Shown in pieces: positions 7,822 through 18,412 of a stretch of DNA of 64,000 nucleotides. The position numbers were made by a program, and so were the translations under genes. Under the pieces are notes generated by a model. It saw only the letters and a program-made list of their open reading frames with translations, did no database searches and was not told the DNA's origin. Source of the DNA: Kluyveromyces lactis (lineage: Eukaryota; Ascomycota; Saccharomycetes; Saccharomycetales; Saccharomycetaceae); the NCBI RefSeq assembly GCF_000002515.2, contig NC_006038.1, positions 124,001-188,000 of the forward strand, read 5' to 3'. Within the stretch, counting starts at the first letter, position 1. Every line of letters starts with the position of its first letter.

Positions 7822-10395
7822 CTAGGCAAGTTGAACGTGTTCCTCTTCCTGGGATTGCTCGATCAACCGTTCCTCGATAATCTCTTCGAATTGTCTCTCA
7901 CAGTTTGGTACAAATAGTAAAACGAACAATAGGCAGTTCTTCAGTATACCAAGGATGATGTTGTCCGTTCTTGGGTTTGGCACAACGTATCTCATAAGCG
8001 TGTTGTCTGTAAAGAAATTCCAGGGTCTGTAAACGTCCAATAATAGGTTAAAGTACAGTCTGTTAGTCATTATTTTCCTGTTAGTTTTCAAGTTGGACTT
8101 TCTCATATCTTTGACTATGGGAGCTGCCCATGGTGGAAGGCTGTGCAATTCTTGCGTTAACAATTTGTCCACCTTCTCAAATGTATCACGGAACAATTCA
8201 TAGTACAAGTATTTAAGCTTGTCCCTAGATTCATTACCGACCCCTGTGGTTGTCAGTAAGACAAATTGCTTCAAAATGTATTTGTGTTGAGTTGCCAATT
8301 GTTCGTTTTGACTCAATTGTTCTTCGAGCACGGGATTGCGCTTGATCTCTTGTAAAAGGAGTTCTAGCAAATCTTGGTTCTGCTCGAGTTGCGTGCATAA
8401 TACAGTTGATACCTTGCTTGTACGAGCAAGCCTTTCGAAAAATTCGATTGGGAATTTCTCATTCTTCAATAATGTTCTGATTTGCTCTATCTCTTCTGTT
8501 GGCATCTCATCGTATGAACCAATAACAATCCTTCTGACCCTCTTTCCCAACTGTAACTTGCTCCATATCAGTCTTGCCACTACTATTCCCGCGATGGAAT
8601 TGAAAAGCCAAAGTGGTAATATTGGGAATAGTTCAAATGCAAGGAAAAGGAAAAAGCCACTGCGACCAGTGACAGTTGATATGATCCATTGGAAAATGAC
8701 CCGTGGTGATTCCCATCCAATGTTCATCCGCGCTAGTATGCCGCCAGCTGGTTGATTTGTAGCTCCAGTTTCAGCATTGGGGTTAGGCAAGTCGGGAAGT
8801 AGTTCTTCGTCTACATTATACTGTACTTCATTGCGTTGAATCTTTTCGCCAAGAGCGTTTTCTATCGCTGCTCTTGCAGTTCCAGACAACTTCATACATT
8901 TCTCTCCCAAGGTGATTTCGTCCTTAGAGAGCCTTAAGGTCTTGTCGCCAATTTGTAGCTCGAAATACTGGGCGGCCAACTGTGACTGTGGTATAATGTA
9001 GTCTTGATCGTCTACAGTTATGCGTTCATAAGTCTCATACGACCTTGTCACTGGCAATCCATCAGTCATTAGAATGGGAACTTCTGGCTCCGTGAGAACG
9101 GCTGAAGTCCTTGTTGGTGTGGCAGTAGGTGTTGGTGACCTAGAATTTGTTGTTTGTTGCAATTGATTTGAATTGTGGTTCAAATCATTTTCAGACCTAT
9201 TAGATAACGTCGAACCGAATGCGGAATTGGCAGCTAGGTTAGGCCCGCTAGTGACTGCGATATTTGGAACGGACTGTCTTGCATTACCAGCTGATGTGAA
9301 AGTATTAGTGTTGCTGGTGGAAGTGCTTGTATTGACATTGTTATTGTTGCCATTTGAGTCACCTCTTCTTGGCATGAATTCAAATCTGTCAGGAGCGAAC
9401 AATAACTCATTCCAAAATCCTGGCCCCGGCTCCGAGTATTCGTGGGTAATGTGAACATGTAACTTGGCTCCCGTAGGTTCAGTAATGAATTTCAAAATCC
9501 TATTCGGTTCATTAGATGCGCCATTCAATTCATGTAAGATACACCCTTTATAGATTAATTTAATATCGTGAGGCTGTAATCGTAGTGCATGGGCATACAC
9601 AGAACAAATGAAATTCTTTACATCCAATATAGTGGTGTCGGAATTTACTACCATCTTTTGCATAGTGAATTTAGCTTCAGAGACAAATTCGATGGTCACT
9701 CCATCATCCGCTTGACTATGTTTCACTTTGCATAAAAGAGTGCAATATGCATCGGCAGCTGGGGCGAAGTCGATTCCCAAAAGATCACTTAAAGTCAAAT
9801 CCTCTGTAGATTCAGATAGATGGATTGCATGAGACCTACCAGCGATATCAAGCGCAACAACATCTTCTAAGGTGTGTTCCTTTATGGCACAAATATTCAA
9901 ATTCCTAGTTTGTTCGTATTGGTTCAAACTTTCCAAAGCCATTTTCGCCAAGTGCGACACCGTTGAATACATGTACACGTCATCCAATTTTACCTTGAAT
10001 ATTTTTTCCACAGACAGCGTATTACATTGCACAAGTATCGAAGTTCTGGAGAAACTTTCAGGATCATACTCTATTGGGACGCCATTTTCTTGTGACCGGT
10101 CGATATTCTTCTTCTTCTCCAACCGTAATCTAATAACTCCAGGATAATTAGGTTCAATTTGTTGGCACTGTGTCTCTTTCGATAGCGCCCCAAATTTATA
10201 GCAAAGCTGGATTTCATCAACCCCCATTGAGAAAGAACCGTTCCCTTGTTGAACAGAGAGATGGTGCACGTATTGCAACAATCGCAACACTGAACATTTC
10301 CCATGGGCCCTAATCGTTATATTTGTGCCATGTATCAACTGCGGATCGCTAGACCACACGCTAAAATGGTAAGCTTTTGAGGCTAGGTACTCCAT
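7822..10395 (-). CDS. USA1: ERAD scaffold USA1 (Hrd1 complex)
   Basis: Usa1 is an ER membrane scaffold (Herp relative) that oligomerises the Hrd1 ubiquitin ligase and links it to Der1 in ER-associated degradation. The frame has 857 residues; the yeast protein has about 838. The N-terminal half is soluble and includes a ubiquitin-like region around 240-320, then an Asn/Ser/Thr-rich linker at about 350-430. Hydrophobic segments at about 575-612 form the membrane hairpin, followed by a long polar C-terminal domain and a further hydrophobic stretch near the end (about 815-833). It lies between TSA1 and RCF1 in the same direction, identical to YML028W-YML029W-YML030W. Identification rests on length, topology and position more than on a sharp motif. 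Confidence 0.85.
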   Translation of the reverse strand: MEYLASKAYHFSVWSSDPQLIHGTNITIRAHGKCSVLRLLQYVHHLSVQQGNGSFSMGVDEIQLCYKFGALSKETQCQQIEPNYPGVIRLRLEKKKNIDRSQENGVPIEYDPESFSRTSILVQCNTLSVEKIFKVKLDDVYMYSTVSHLAKMALESLNQYEQTRNLNICAIKEHTLEDVVALDIAGRSHAIHLSESTEDLTLSDLLGIDFAPAADAYCTLLCKVKHSQADDGVTIEFVSEAKFTMQKMVVNSDTTILDVKNFICSVYAHALRLQPHDIKLIYKGCILHELNGASNEPNRILKFITEPTGAKLHVHITHEYSEPGPGFWNELLFAPDRFEFMPRRGDSNGNNNNVNTSTSTSNTNTFTSAGNARQSVPNIAVTSGPNLAANSAFGSTLSNRSENDLNHNSNQLQQTTNSRSPTPTATPTRTSAVLTEPEVPILMTDGLPVTRSYETYERITVDDQDYIIPQSQLAAQYFELQIGDKTLRLSKDEITLGEKCMKLSGTARAAIENALGEKIQRNEVQYNVDEELLPDLPNPNAETGATNQPAGGILARMNIGWESPRVIFQWIISTVTGRSGFFLFLAFELFPILPLWLFNSIAGIVVARLIWSKLQLGKRVRRIVIGSYDEMPTEEIEQIRTLLKNEKFPIEFFERLARTSKVSTVLCTQLEQNQDLLELLLQEIKRNPVLEEQLSQNEQLATQHKYILKQFVLLTTTGVGNESRDKLKYLYYELFRDTFEKVDKLLTQELHSLPPWAAPIVKDMRKSNLKTNRKIMTNRLYFNLLLDVYRPWNFFTDNTLMRYVVPNPRTDNIILGILKNCLLFVLLFVPNCERQFEEIIEERLIEQSQEEEHVQLA

Positions 10396-10908
10396 TATCG
10401 ATTTATTTTTATCAGTGACACTTTCTACCTTTGTTCAGTGTCGTGCTACGAGTAGGATAAGAGCTCTGAATCCTTGCTTTAAAGTGACACCCTTGCTCTG
10501 TTAATTCTTTCATTGTTTCGATTTTGATGTTCTTTTTCTTGATTTTTCAATAGTAAATATGTGTGCTTCATGGAAATCCTAGGAAACCTAGTTCTACATA
10601 TGAGTTCGAGGAAAACGAGAAACCTTGGATAGGAAGATCAGTGAATAGACATTGGTGGGTACCCCTGGATGCCTCATTGTAGCAATATGTTCATTAAAAA
10701 AACTATATACATATACAGAGAATTGTTGGGAGAGGAAAAGAAGCGTTTGTTTCACTTCATAAAACATATTGATGAGTAGGTTTAATTTCGTTTGCTATTC
10801 AGCATAGTAAAATGACGATGCCCTCAAAGATGCTTCAGGGCTCTTGTTCGTCAGTGAATTTGTTCTTTGATTGGAAAATTCAGATAGTCATGTAAAGAGA
10901 TAATAAGC
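10396..10908. other. Intergenic: USA1 promoter and RCF1 3' end
   Basis: This is 513 bp between two minus-strand genes. TATACATATACA near 10705 looks like an RCF1 polyadenylation region. No ORF or RNA gene was seen. Confidence 0.5.
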
Positions 10909-11385
10909 CTATTTCTTTAATCTTTCCTCAAGGTCTTTCAATTCTTGTTGCAGTTTGGAGGTCTCTTGTTCCATTTCTTTAGCTTTTTGTCTGGCAAGTT
11001 CAGCTTTTTGTCTCCTCAACTTAGTCTCTTCATCTCTTCTCTCCAACTCTTGGATCCATAACTGCTCTCTCATCTTGGCCTTCTTCCTTAGTTGTTCCTC
11101 ATGAGATTCTCTTTCGTTTTTATTTGTACCGTAGATATAAGAACCTGCTACAAGGGCGATAAGTGTAAACCCTTGAAGGGCTACACGCCAACGGAACCAG
11201 ATCTGAGCTTTCCGCTTGTTACCGTTCTTCACATTAAGCACAGCCAACAAAACTGCACCAGTGGTAGCTAGAGTCCCAAGAGGAACTAATGGCTGTTGCT
11301 TACAATGGTAAATCATTTTATCCAGAAATGGCATCTCATCCAAATCATCTGCATCGGAGTCGAAACTTGATGGAAGGTACGACAT
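10909..11385 (-). CDS. RCF1: Respiratory supercomplex factor 1 (HIG1 type 2 protein)
   Basis: Rcf1 is a mitochondrial inner-membrane protein that binds cytochrome oxidase and stabilises III-IV supercomplexes. The ATG at 11385 gives 158 residues, as in yeast (159); the frame runs on upstream without a better start. The HIG1 domain covers about residues 20-95, with two membrane helices at about 33-52 and 69-87 and the loop signature Q-x3-R-x-R-x3-Q ([11 protein letters not shown]). A strongly charged coiled coil fills 95-158. There is no cleavable presequence, as known for the family. It lies between USA1 and the GUK1-NHX1 pair, the YML030W position. Confidence 0.95.
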   Translation of the reverse strand: MSYLPSSFDSDADDLDEMPFLDKMIYHCKQQPLVPLGTLATTGAVLLAVLNVKNGNKRKAQIWFRWRVALQGFTLIALVAGSYIYGTNKNERESHEEQLRKKAKMREQLWIQELERRDEETKLRRQKAELARQKAKEMEQETSKLQQELKDLEERLKK

Positions 11386-11777
11386 GATTGTTTTCTTTTG
11401 CTGTTGTTGGGTGTATATCTCTGTAAGTACGAGCACGGTCTTCTCTTGATTTCGGCCTGTTAGTTAGTTGTATCGAAAACTATAGACGCCTTGATCAACT
11501 CCAGATAGTTTGCTGCCTTGCTTTATTTAATGAATCTCTTTATCGGTTGGAAACTTTATTTCTACTATTCCTTTATTTCGATATTTGCTCATTACTTGTG
11601 TGGGAAATTTGTACAATAGGGTAATGGCAAAGTAAACAGGTGTCAGTTAACACGACACCAATGACAGGGCACTGACCAGTACTCGTTCCCTCTTGATGGT
11701 AACTAATAATCTTAAATATACATAAGGGTACGGTATGCATATATGTAGTATATTATATTTCAGAAATTTCTGAGTTC
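11386..11777. other. Intergenic: RCF1 promoter and GUK1 3' end
   Basis: This is 392 bp, AT-rich, between same-strand genes. TATGTAGTATATTATA at about 11743-11758 is a likely GUK1 3' processing region. No gene was seen. Confidence 0.5.
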
Positions 11778-12356
11778 TCAATCATTTCCACTCTTGTTCT
11801 CTTCCTCGAAGATGAATTGTTTCAATTTCTCGTATGCGGCATCCAAATCGTCGTTGACAACGGTCAAGTCATGTGCGCCAGTCTCAGCATATTCCAATTC
11901 GGCAATGGCTGCATTTAGTCTTTTCTCAAGAGATTCTGGCGTCTCGGTGCCTCTGCCAGTCAACCTTTCCTTCAGCACTTCAACAGAAGGTGGAGCCACG
12001 AAAAGGAACCTAGCGTTCAAATCGGTCTGTTTCACAGATTTCACACCTTGCATGTCAATGTCCAAGATACACGTCTTGCCGCTGTTTGTCACCTCCTTCA
12101 CAGACTCGATAGTCGTTCCGTAGTAGTTACCAGAGAACTGTGCCCATTCGATGAACTTCTTGTTATCTATCATCGATTTGAACTCGTCCACTGTAACGAA
12201 ATTGTAGTCCTTACCGTTCACTTCACCATTTCTTGGCTGTCTAGTAGTAGACGATACAGAGAACCCGAAACTCGTTGGGTACTCCGCGAACAACTTCTTC
12301 AAAAGAGTGGACTTACCGGTACCACTTGGACCAGAAATGACTATAGGACGACTCAT
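11778..12356 (-). CDS. GUK1: Guanylate kinase
   Basis: It converts GMP and ATP to GDP and ADP, feeding GTP and GDP-mannose synthesis. The chosen ATG (12356, with A at -3) gives 192 residues beginning [17 protein letters not shown], the same start as the yeast enzyme. The P-loop is at residues 9-16; GMP-binding residues follow in the [17 protein letters not shown] region (about 34-50), and the lid region GRGTETPE follows. A second in-frame ATG five codons upstream (12371) has T at -3 and is probably weaker. The open frame extends further upstream only from a non-ATG codon. It is divergent from NHX1 as in YDR454C-YDR456W. Confidence 0.97.
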   Translation of the reverse strand: MSRPIVISGPSGTGKSTLLKKLFAEYPTSFGFSVSSTTRQPRNGEVNGKDYNFVTVDEFKSMIDNKKFIEWAQFSGNYYGTTIESVKEVTNSGKTCILDIDMQGVKSVKQTDLNARFLFVAPPSVEVLKERLTGRGTETPESLEKRLNAAIAELEYAETGAHDLTVVNDDLDAAYEKLKQFIFEEENKSGND

Positions 12357-13170
12357 TCTTCCAATAAACATGCAAAAGGGAAGCGTTGAAGATGCCAGCT
12401 GAGCGCCTAATTCAAAAATAAAATATACCAGAAACGAAAAGAGTAAACGCAAACGTAAGAGTGGCACCAACGAACTGCTTTATTGAAAATGGTGGTTTTT
12501 TAATGATCTATGTCTTGGATCCACACATGTCACATTGAAATAATTTTTCAGTTCTAACTTGGCGATGCCCATCGCGTCGTTAAATCTAGAAACAGAAAAT
12601 GAAAATGAAATTGGAACTCGTATGGAAACTGGAATGTGGACTGAAATGCCGATGAGGAAGCGATATATGGCTCCAATGAGCCAGTAGCTAGTAACCACTA
12701 GTTCCAGTGTGTTTTTGGATACAGTACCGGTAGAAGAAGGTATTGTGTGTCGCGATATTCTCTGATATAACCTGTGCCAAGGCTGGTCAACAACAATGAT
12801 ATCACGTGATATATGAAATTTATGCGTGGTGTGTGGGTTTATTGATATTTCCCACATTATTCGGATGTCTGTTGCGATCTGGCCAGTGAACTCAGATGCT
12901 GCCTATGAACTAAAATGCTTTGAAATCGATTCATTGAAACAAGGTTTTGAATTGGATGCAGATGATGCAATAGGGGAAAAGGTTGAACCACTTTTTTTTT
13001 AACTATGGAGAAATAGTTTAATGTACATGACACTCGATTGTACCAGTTGTTTGCTTTACCTGAGGCAAGTGAATTGGAATCTTTAGTAGCATACAAGGCG
13101 AAATAGAAGCATCTCGTAAGGATCAGAGAGAGAGAGCGAGGGAAAAAAAAAAAAGAGACAGGAATCATAG
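12357..13170. promoter_or_regulatory. Divergent promoter GUK1 / NHX1
   Basis: This is 814 bp. A 14-bp palindrome, ATATCACGTGATAT, lies at 12799-12812 and contains a Cbf1-type CACGTG. An A-rich tract precedes the NHX1 ATG. A 125-codon ATG frame on the minus strand (12480-12857) has no recognisable composition or relatives and spans the CACGTG box, so I treat it as chance. Confidence 0.5.
12799..12812. promoter_or_regulatory. CACGTG palindrome (Cbf1/Pho4-type)
   Basis: The 14-bp perfect palindrome is centred on TCACGTGA, the preferred Cbf1 form. It lies about 360 bp before NHX1 and 440 bp before GUK1. Binding is inferred from the motif. Confidence 0.5.
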
Positions 13171-15015
13171 ATGAAGGGAACGCTGGTTAGTATTGTACTT
13201 CTGGCAATCAAGGCTCAATTGGCTCGAGCAGGTGAAGATGGTGGTCCGTTAGATGAAGGTGAGCCCGGGGATGAAACGCCGATTCCTGATGATCCGGAGG
13301 ATGTGAACCCAATTACGGAAGAGATGTTCTCTTCTTGGGCACTCTTTATCTTGCTCTTCCTTCTTATAGCAGCATTGTGGTCCTCATATATGTTAACAAG
13401 GAAACGGGTCAGAGCTGTTCACGAAACCGTGTTATCGATTTTTTACGGAATGCTAGTCGGTCTCATCATCAGATTGACCCCAGGTCATTACATTCAGGAC
13501 ACGGTAACGTTCAATTCGTCGTATTTCTTTAACGTATTACTACCGCCGATCATTTTGAATTCTGGGTATGAGTTGAATCAGGTTAATTTCTTTAATAACA
13601 TCGTTTCGATCCTAACGTTTGCAATTCCTGGAACTTTAATATCTGCTGTTGTGCTTGGGACAATCTTGTTCATTTGGACTTCTCTAGGGCTTGAGGGTAT
13701 CAACATATCATTCGTCGATGCATTATCCGTAGGGGCCACATTGTCAGCAACCGATCCAGTGACTATCTTGTCGATTTTCAATGCATACAAAGTGGATCCC
13801 AAACTTTACACTATCATTTTTGGTGAATCTCTACTTAACGATGCAATTTCTATTGTCATGTTCGAAACTTGTCAGAAATTCCATGGTAAAAAATTACAAT
13901 TCAGTTCATTCTTCGAAGGTATCGGAATGTTTATGATGACTTTCACAGTATCCCTGTTGATCGGATGCATGATTGGGATGCTTGTCGCATTGTTTTTGAA
14001 GCACACTTACATTAGAAGATATCCACAGATTGAAAGTTGTATCATCCTTCTAGTAGCTTACCAATCTTACTTCTTCTCCAACGGTTGTCATATGTCCGGA
14101 ATCGTATCTCTATTATTCTGCGGCATAACTTTGAAACATTACGCATATTATAATATGTCCAGAAGAACTCAAGTTACTTTAAAATACATTTTCCAACTAC
14201 TTGCAAGATTATCAGAAAACTTTATCTTTATTTATCTTGGCCTAGCTTTGTTCACCGAAGTGGAATTGGTGTACAAGCCAATGTTGATCATTATTACAGC
14301 AATATCCATATGTGTGGCACGTTGGTCAGCGGTACTTCCGTTGTCTAATTTCGTTAATTGGTTTTACAGAATGAAAACTCTCAGATCAATGGGTTTGAAT
14401 GCGAACTCTGAATCCGAATATTCAATTCCAGATGAAATTCCTTACCAATACCAGATGATGGTGTTTTGGGCTGGTCTTAGGGGTGCTGTTGGTGTTGCAT
14501 TAGCCATGGGTATCCAAGGTGAATTCAAATTTACCCTATTAGCTACTGTTCTTGTTGTTGTTGTTTTAACCGTTATAATTTTCGGTGGGACTACAGCTAG
14601 TATGCTAGAGATTCTCAACATTAAGACCGGCTGTGTAGATGAGAATGATATTAGTGACGATGAATTTGACATTGAAGCACCCCGTCCAATCTCTTTAGCT
14701 AATAGCAGTTTGAACTTGTCGACAGACTTCAGATCTGATTTCCCACCGTTGGCTACAAGCGTCAATGCCGCTGCAGGTATAATATCGCCCGAAGACACTC
14801 CAAGTCAACAATTAAATGGCCCGAGGTTCTCATTTGATGGTGCTCAAATAAGAAGCTCCGTTGACAAAATTTTCCAGCAGGATCAATGGTTTGCAAACTT
14901 TGATGAGCAGGTCCTAAAACCAGTATTTTTGGACAATAATTCCGCAATACCTTCTCAAACAAATACTAAATCATCAAACTCCCCAAATGACATGTCAGTT
15001 CGACGGACGTTGTGA
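13171..15015 (+). CDS. NHX1: Endosomal Na+(K+)/H+ exchanger NHX1
   Basis: It is a late-endosome/prevacuolar exchanger that alkalinises the compartment and supports vacuolar sorting and salt tolerance. The 614 residues compare with 633 in yeast. A cleavable-type signal segment (1-20) is followed by an acidic lumenal stretch (about 22-50) and then 10-12 membrane helices. The amiloride-binding type motif FFNVLLPPIILNSGYE is at 119-134, ATDPV at 193-197, and the transport-site Asn-Asp pair in FGESLLNDA at 218-225. GLRGAVGVALA occurs near 436. A hydrophilic Ser-rich cytosolic tail of about 130 residues ends the protein. It matches the position of YDR456W, between GUK1 and TOM1 homologs, with NDC1 and RAD52 interleaved from the other duplicate segment. 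Confidence 0.96.
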   Translation: MKGTLVSIVLLAIKAQLARAGEDGGPLDEGEPGDETPIPDDPEDVNPITEEMFSSWALFILLFLLIAALWSSYMLTRKRVRAVHETVLSIFYGMLVGLIIRLTPGHYIQDTVTFNSSYFFNVLLPPIILNSGYELNQVNFFNNIVSILTFAIPGTLISAVVLGTILFIWTSLGLEGINISFVDALSVGATLSATDPVTILSIFNAYKVDPKLYTIIFGESLLNDAISIVMFETCQKFHGKKLQFSSFFEGIGMFMMTFTVSLLIGCMIGMLVALFLKHTYIRRYPQIESCIILLVAYQSYFFSNGCHMSGIVSLLFCGITLKHYAYYNMSRRTQVTLKYIFQLLARLSENFIFIYLGLALFTEVELVYKPMLIIITAISICVARWSAVLPLSNFVNWFYRMKTLRSMGLNANSESEYSIPDEIPYQYQMMVFWAGLRGAVGVALAMGIQGEFKFTLLATVLVVVVLTVIIFGGTTASMLEILNIKTGCVDENDISDDEFDIEAPRPISLANSSLNLSTDFRSDFPPLATSVNAAAGIISPEDTPSQQLNGPRFSFDGAQIRSSVDKIFQQDQWFANFDEQVLKPVFLDNNSAIPSQTNTKSSNSPNDMSVRRTL

Positions 15016-15683
15016 TTCATTTCTAACATTTTACAACTGCATAATATGTTGACTTTATGTGTATATACTTTTATGAACAAAAAACTGGCAAGCACTAAAT
15101 AGATCATGCATTGTAAGGCACTTAGTCGAATTCTTCGTATTGTAGTACATCTCATTATCATTTGTTGTTATCCCAGTACAACACTTCTTGAGCAGATACT
15201 ACAGACGTTGCTATTAAATTTATAAGACTTACGGTTGGCGAGAAACGTTAATTGTGCACGAAAAGCTAGTGCGGATCGATGAATTGATAAACCGATGGAA
15301 AAAGTCTTTTTAAATACGTAATGACCTTTTTGTAAAAATGAAGATAACGTTTGTATGCTTTGGTTTGTATTTTATTCATACGTAATGCTAAAATAAGTTT
15401 GTTATAACAAAAGTTCTGCTGTAACTCAAATACTAACCTCAATGGTCATTATGATCTAGTGAAGGTTAATGGAAAATAAAAACATTTCATGAATAATTCC
15501 GACTTCTGGAATAAGAAGCAAGTATTCTCCGCTCGCTTGTTCAGTACATGTAACATCTTCCTATAACATACCAGAAGTTTGGGGTAGATTTCTTCTCTTT
15601 TATAATGAAAGCAATATAACTTTTGAATATTATTAGAGTAACATGCTTCTGTTGGGAATAATCCAATTGATGCCAAGCTATGT
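15016..15683. other. Convergent spacer NHX1 / NDC1
   Basis: This is 668 bp between two 3' ends, longer than usual for a convergent spacer here. I see AT-rich sequence with several Tyr/Phe-coding chance frames (for example 15449-15676 minus) but no conserved protein, no snoRNA box pair and no tRNA. The junction marks where genes of the two S. cerevisiae segments alternate. Confidence 0.45.
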
Positions 15684-17504
15684 TTAAATATCTTGTGACA
15701 TTTTTTGCAACCACTGTGTTAACTTCACGACATCTTCGTCCAAATAAACATCGTTAAGGAGAGTGTCATACTTCAAAACTATTTCCAAAAATGCATTGAT
15801 ACATAAGTCATACAACACACTTATGACATCATTCAAATCCTTTTCTTGTTTTCCATCCAATATTAATTCAGTAAACGAACCTAAAGAGCCAATAGATCTT
15901 TCCAAAATTTTTAATACTTCGCCGACTGAAGATACGACAGCTCCTTTGGGATCTTCATCCACAGAATTTACTATAAAACCCATCATCGAATACACACACT
16001 CGGCATAGCATACTGGCACAGGACACAACTTCTCAGCTTCCCTTACTTTTGATATATGGTAAAGTTCAAACAATGAGAGCTTCTTGTTCGTGTTATCAGT
16101 TGAATCGATGGTGAAAAAGTACTGACTGATTCTTCTCTGTATCCAATTCCAAAGATCAGTCAAAACAGAAAGTACTGTAGGTTGTCTGGTAAAAATTGCT
16201 TGTTTGTATGAGTCGATAAATCTCGGAGGATTCGGACTTCTTTGGGTATCGTTGTTTTTGAAAACATTGCTGTCCTCTAAAACGATTCTATGTGAAGCCA
16301 TTGATGGTAGATCCGAATTTATTTGTTCAGTAGGAGGAGCACCAGGTAATCTGGAATCCTCATCATTATTTTGTTTTCTGACAGTATGGTTGGTACCGAA
16401 TAAATGATCTACCGATCTATTGATAGGGAAAGATGGTTTTGTAGGCTGGGGATCAATCTCTTTCTTCAATGTAAGCAAGAAATCGGATACGTTATAGTTG
16501 GTTTCTTGAATAACAATCATACATTCTCTAAGTATACCGGGCCAGATCAAGCTATTTCTATAGGTATTGTGGTAAATTGGGAGCCTCAACTCCACATTTG
16601 CACAAGTGGCTCTGTAGGCCAGCTCTTGGAATGCAGTAAGTTTAACAAATAATTTTTCTGATCTCAACCCAGTGATCAATGTCTCCATTGAAGCTGGAGA
16701 TAACGAAGAGATTGGTTTACCTTTATGCAAGCAACCAATTGATAGAAAGGCGTCGAAGCCAATGTTTGTAAAGTCCCATGTTTGCAAGATTAACAAGCAT
16801 ATACAACAAATCCTAATATGGGACCATATACCAGAGCCTAGATGTCCGAATAAAAGCTTTAATAGAATTGGAGTAATTAGAAAGAGTATTGCAGTTAACA
16901 CAAGACACTTCAAAAATGAATCATGGATTCTTGAAGCCATAAACTTCTGAGGATGTTGATGTTGAGCACCGTAGTTGAAAGTAAGTCTGTCAAGATCTAA
17001 AAGTACATGTTGGATGGAATACAAAAAAGGTACCATAAACTGACAACAAAATTCGTAATGCTGTGAATGCTTTCTTGAACCAGTACCTGGAGTGAAAAAG
17101 CAACAGGAAAATGTCAAAGAAAGGAAGAATGCGCTCACAACGTAAACTAAAAGGTACGTGATCCATTTACGGGAGACTAATTGGCCATATGATGCGCTTA
17201 TCCAGCTCGTATATCCAAGGTAATTGACATGAAGATAGTTTTTCCTGGTAATAATTAGCATCAACATTGCAACATAGAAAGATAATATTTTTACTGGCCA
17301 TAACAGTAATTTCTGAGATTTCGACAACTCCCATTGTGTCGTAATGGTTGTAATTAAACCGACAAGTACCGCTGTTTTGAAGAGTAAACCCCTGGCGAAA
17401 TTATTAAACCTGCTCTTGCATACCCCACTGAATATCCGATGGTAAGTAAAACGAGAATCACGCAGTTGCGGTGCAACCGGTCCTAAACTCTGCACGTAAG
17501 ACAT
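15684..17504 (-). CDS. NDC1: Transmembrane nucleoporin NDC1
   Basis: Ndc1 anchors nuclear pore complexes and spindle pole bodies in the nuclear envelope. The upstream part of the frame starts from TTG; the first ATG (17504) gives 606 residues, shorter than the 655 of S. cerevisiae. The N-terminus carries the conserved FTYHRIFSGVCKSRFN stretch (about 17-32), which supports this start. About six hydrophobic segments fill residues 30-270. The conserved INIAFDAxLSIGCLHKGK-type region (here TNIGFDAFLSIGCLHKGKP) follows the last helix, and LTAFQELAYRATC lies shortly after. The rest is soluble with helical segments. It is divergent from RAD52, as YML031W-YML032C. Confidence 0.95.
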   Translation of the reverse strand: MSYVQSLGPVAPQLRDSRFTYHRIFSGVCKSRFNNFARGLLFKTAVLVGLITTITTQWELSKSQKLLLWPVKILSFYVAMLMLIITRKNYLHVNYLGYTSWISASYGQLVSRKWITYLLVYVVSAFFLSLTFSCCFFTPGTGSRKHSQHYEFCCQFMVPFLYSIQHVLLDLDRLTFNYGAQHQHPQKFMASRIHDSFLKCLVLTAILFLITPILLKLLFGHLGSGIWSHIRICCICLLILQTWDFTNIGFDAFLSIGCLHKGKPISSLSPASMETLITGLRSEKLFVKLTAFQELAYRATCANVELRLPIYHNTYRNSLIWPGILRECMIVIQETNYNVSDFLLTLKKEIDPQPTKPSFPINRSVDHLFGTNHTVRKQNNDEDSRLPGAPPTEQINSDLPSMASHRIVLEDSNVFKNNDTQRSPNPPRFIDSYKQAIFTRQPTVLSVLTDLWNWIQRRISQYFFTIDSTDNTNKKLSLFELYHISKVREAEKLCPVPVCYAECVYSMMGFIVNSVDEDPKGAVVSSVGEVLKILERSIGSLGSFTELILDGKQEKDLNDVISVLYDLCINAFLEIVLKYDTLLNDVYLDEDVVKLTQWLQKMSQDI

Positions 17505-18412
17505 CAATGAAAACAAACCAATCAAAGATGAACACAGGTAAAAGTACAGCCTGTATAGCAATAAGCTGAGTAATTTTAGATGCTTAAAACAGACAAAGGT
17601 CAATTGGACTTTAGGACAATCAATTACCTTCCGAGTTACTTATATTATTTATTTGTATATCATCTCAAGCATTTTAAGTTCTTAACAGGTTGTGATCTAG
17701 AGATCAGGCGTCATAAAAAAATTAGATATTCGGGTAACCCTCTTATGCCAATGTCATAGTTGATTTGCATGGTAACTCGAAACTAAAGACAATCACCTCC
17801 TTGTCAGTGAGGTCAGTCTCAACATATAGACGCTAAACGCGAACCTGATGATATCGTAAACAGTTGTTACATGTAAATAAGTAAATCAACTAAATATGTG
17901 TCATATTCTCTTTCTCTTTCTTGTAACAATGGTCTCGTGTCAACTTTAACGCTTAAAAGTTGATATTCTTGTCCAAAAGATATATACAAATATATACAAG
18001 GTCACTCATAGAGTACTGAAAATATTAGAATGATTTGCGTCGCCACTTTCATGACCAATGTAAGTACTTCTATGACAGCACAGGTACTGCCAATCCTATA
18101 ATGATAATGTTAAGTTTCATTGCCATCCTTTCAAAACTCCTTTCAATTTACATGGCTCTCGCGTCTTTTAATACCGATAGAAACAGATCTTTTTCAAGTT
18201 TACGTGATTTAAGCTACTGCTCTGTTTACTTTTTTCAAATTTACTGTATTGATAAACTAAAACTTAAACAAACTAGGTCAAACAGTTAACGATTTTGCGC
18301 TGTTGAATTGGACAGGATACCACCTTGCTTGTGTCTTTAACTGGTAGAAGATTTTGTGGATTGGTATATTAGTGCGACTCGCATCAATTTTCCTTTTTGC
18401 AGTTTGTTAGAT
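17505..18412. promoter_or_regulatory. Divergent promoter NDC1 / RAD52
   Basis: This is 908 bp with no credible gene. A Reb1-type CGGGTAA is at 17731-17737 and an MCB-like ACGCGAA at 17837-17843; DNA-repair genes in yeast often carry MCB elements, but here this is only a motif match. TATATACAAATATATAC near 17980 is a possible TATA region for RAD52. Confidence 0.5.
17731..17737. promoter_or_regulatory. Reb1-type site CGGGTAA
   Basis: It lies in the NDC1/RAD52 divergent promoter, about 230 bp upstream of NDC1. It is a core match only. Confidence 0.5.

Noticed and set aside
12357-12470. N-terminal extension of guanylate kinase as a mitochondrial isoform
   Set aside because: The long frame starts with TTG; the only upstream ATG adds five residues in poor context.
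12480-12857. 125-codon ATG frame on the minus strand between GUK1 and NHX1
   Set aside because: No recognisable family, odd composition, spans a CACGTG palindrome in a divergent promoter, and has no counterpart in yeast gene order.
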